64,000 nucleotides of DNA, from NCBI GenBank assembly GCA_963707665.1, contig CAVPQU010000011.1, positions 62,001 through 126,000 on the forward strand, in the 5' to 3' direction. The DNA is from DATJCV01 sp963707665 (GTDB taxonomy: Bacteria; Pseudomonadota; Gammaproteobacteria; Burkholderiales; Burkholderiaceae_D). The notes beneath the pieces were generated by a model. That model searched no databases, was not told where the DNA came from, and worked only from the letters and a program-made list of their open reading frames with translations. Within the stretch, counting starts at the first letter, position 1; each line of letters starts with the position of its first letter. This document shows, in pieces, positions 62,891 to 64,000 of the stretch. The position numbers and the translations under genes were made by a program.

Positions 62891-64000
62891 ATGGATTTCA
62901 ATTTCACGCAAGAACAGCAGCAATTCGCCGACGCGCTGCAACGCTGGGCCGCGAAAGACTACAGCTTCGAACAGCGCAAGCAGATCATTCATTCCCCCTC
63001 CGGGGTCTCGGATCAGGCCTGGAGCGCGTTGAGCGAGCTGGGCATGACCGCGCTGCCGGTGCCGGAAGCGCAGGGCGGCTTCAACGGCTCGGCGATCGAC
63101 ATGCTGGTCGTGATGCAGGAACTGGGACGAGGCCTGGTGGTCGAGCCGTATTGGGCCACCATGCTCGGCGCCGAATTTTTGAAGCGCGCCGGCGGCCAGG
63201 AAGCGCTGCTGGAAAAAGTCGCGAGTGGCGAAATGAAGCTGGCATCGGCCTTGGGCGAAAAACAAGCGCGCCACGATCTGTTCGACATCGCCACCACGGC
63301 ACAGGCCAACGCTGACGGCTATCTGTTGAACGGCATCAAAACCGTGGTGATCCACGGCGGCCAGGCCAACGCCTTGATCGTCTCGGCGCGCAGCGGCGGC
63401 GCTCAGCGCGACACCGATGGCATTTCCCTGTTCGTGGTGCCGGCCGATGCTGCCGGGATGACGCGCCGCGACTACCGCACCATCGACGGCCAGCGCGCCG
63501 CCGACATCGTGCTGGAGAACGTGCAAGTGCCGGCTTCGGCGCTACTCGGGCAAGCGGGCGCCGGCTGGGAACTGCTGGATGCGGCGGCCGACTATGGCGT
63601 CACCCTGCTGTGCGCGGAAGCGATCGGCCTGATGGAAGCGCTGAACGCGGCAACGCTGGATTACCTGAAAACCCGCCAGCAGTTCGGCGTGCCGATCGGC
63701 AAGTTCCAGGCCTTGCAGCACCGCATGGCCGAGATGTTCATGCAACTGGAGCAAGCGCGTTCGATGGCGACGCTGGCCGCAGTCAAGGTGGACTCAGGCG
63801 ACGTGCAGGAGCGGCGCCGTACCGTGTCGGCCGCCAAGGCAAAGATCGGCCAGGCGGCGAAATTCATCGGCCAGCAGGCAGTCCAACTGCACGGCGGCAT
63901 GGGTGTGACCGACGAACTGCCGGCGGCGCACTACTTCAAGCGCCTGACCATGATCGACTTGACCCTGGGCGACACCGACCATCATCTGGCGCGCTTCGCG
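62891..64000 (+). CDS. Second acyl-CoA dehydrogenase (3' truncated by window edge)
   Basis: Open from ATG 62891 to the window end without a stop; 370 residues visible, probably only a few missing. Begins MDFNFTQEQQQFADALQRWA. Contains the FAD/substrate region (ASALGEKQARHDLFDI, VVIHGGQANALIVSARSGG), YLKTRQQFGVPIGKFQALQH and the C-terminal AKAKIGQAAKFIGQQAVQLH, GGMGVTDELPAAHYFKRLT. Ten bases after the previous ACAD, same operon. The catalytic Glu position found in the typical C-terminal YGG(S/T) ACADs is not in this one, as in the alpha partner of paired ACADs. Confidence 0.9.
   Translation, partial: MDFNFTQEQQQFADALQRWAAKDYSFEQRKQIIHSPSGVSDQAWSALSELGMTALPVPEAQGGFNGSAIDMLVVMQELGRGLVVEPYWATMLGAEFLKRAGGQEALLEKVASGEMKLASALGEKQARHDLFDIATTAQANADGYLLNGIKTVVIHGGQANALIVSARSGGAQRDTDGISLFVVPADAAGMTRRDYRTIDGQRAADIVLENVQVPASALLGQAGAGWELLDAAADYGVTLLCAEAIGLMEALNAATLDYLKTRQQFGVPIGKFQALQHRMAEMFMQLEQARSMATLAAVKVDSGDVQERRRTVSAAKAKIGQAAKFIGQQAVQLHGGMGVTDELPAAHYFKRLTMIDLTLGDTDHHLARFA

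Noticed and set aside
1..64000. CRISPR arrays, rRNA genes, insertion sequences, prophage
   Set aside because: No regularly spaced repeats, rRNA-like sequence, transposase or phage genes were seen.

Overview
The window is a GC-rich bacterial chromosome segment that looks like a betaproteobacterium of the Oxalobacteraceae type (Herbaspirillum/Collimonas/Herminiimonas relatives). This rests on gene order, protein style and the FliA promoter consensus, not on a database search. About 52 kb of the 64 kb is one flagellar/chemotaxis locus.

Layout. 1-2.2 kb: end of a chemotaxis operon (cheD, cut by the window edge, then cheB and cheY), followed by a degenerate EAL/HDOD gene. 4.2-12.3 kb: flhB-flhA-flhF-flhG-fliA-motC-motD, covering export gate, flagellar placement/number control, sigma-28 and a second stator pair. 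12.4-14.0 kb: two non-flagellar genes (small membrane protein, putative outer-membrane protein). 14.3-15.9 kb, minus strand: flgN, flgM, flgA. 16.1-26.5 kb, plus strand: flgBCDEFGHIJKL (rod, hook, rings, junction proteins). 26.7-31.0 kb, minus: fliLMNOPQR. 31.4-37.9 kb, minus: fliFGHIJK, with fliE divergent. 38.8-45.9 kb, minus: ycgR, an FlhB C-domain protein, a FliK-like protein, fliT, fliS, fliD, flaG and fliC. 46.5-52.2 kb, minus: a diguanylate cyclase, a NarL-type response regulator with its PAS histidine kinase, and a membrane GGDEF-EAL protein. From 52.8 kb the content is housekeeping/metabolic: tRNA-Arg, RidA-like protein, class IV aminotransferase, gamma-glutamyltransferase, Old Yellow Enzyme, RecQ-type helicase, a candidate small RNA with a strong terminator, tRNA-Leu, a DUF1178 protein and two acyl-CoA dehydrogenases, the second running off the window.

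Regulation. Sigma-28 (FliA) promoters of the form TAAA or TCAA, N15-16, GCCGATAA can be read upstream of flgA, flgM, flgK, fliD and fliC. With fliA and flgM also present, most of a class III flagellar circuit is visible. Several c-di-GMP related proteins sit in and beside the locus.

The main caveat is sequence quality. Many genes are interrupted by single-base frameshifts whose flanking protein sequence is otherwise intact. Nearly all are explained by one extra base. They are scattered over the window and extremely dense in fliD and fliC (about 41.6-46.6 kb). I treat them as probable sequencing errors and give the inferred whole-gene extents; two apparent gene fusions (FliO-FliP and histidine kinase-response regulator) disappear once these are corrected.
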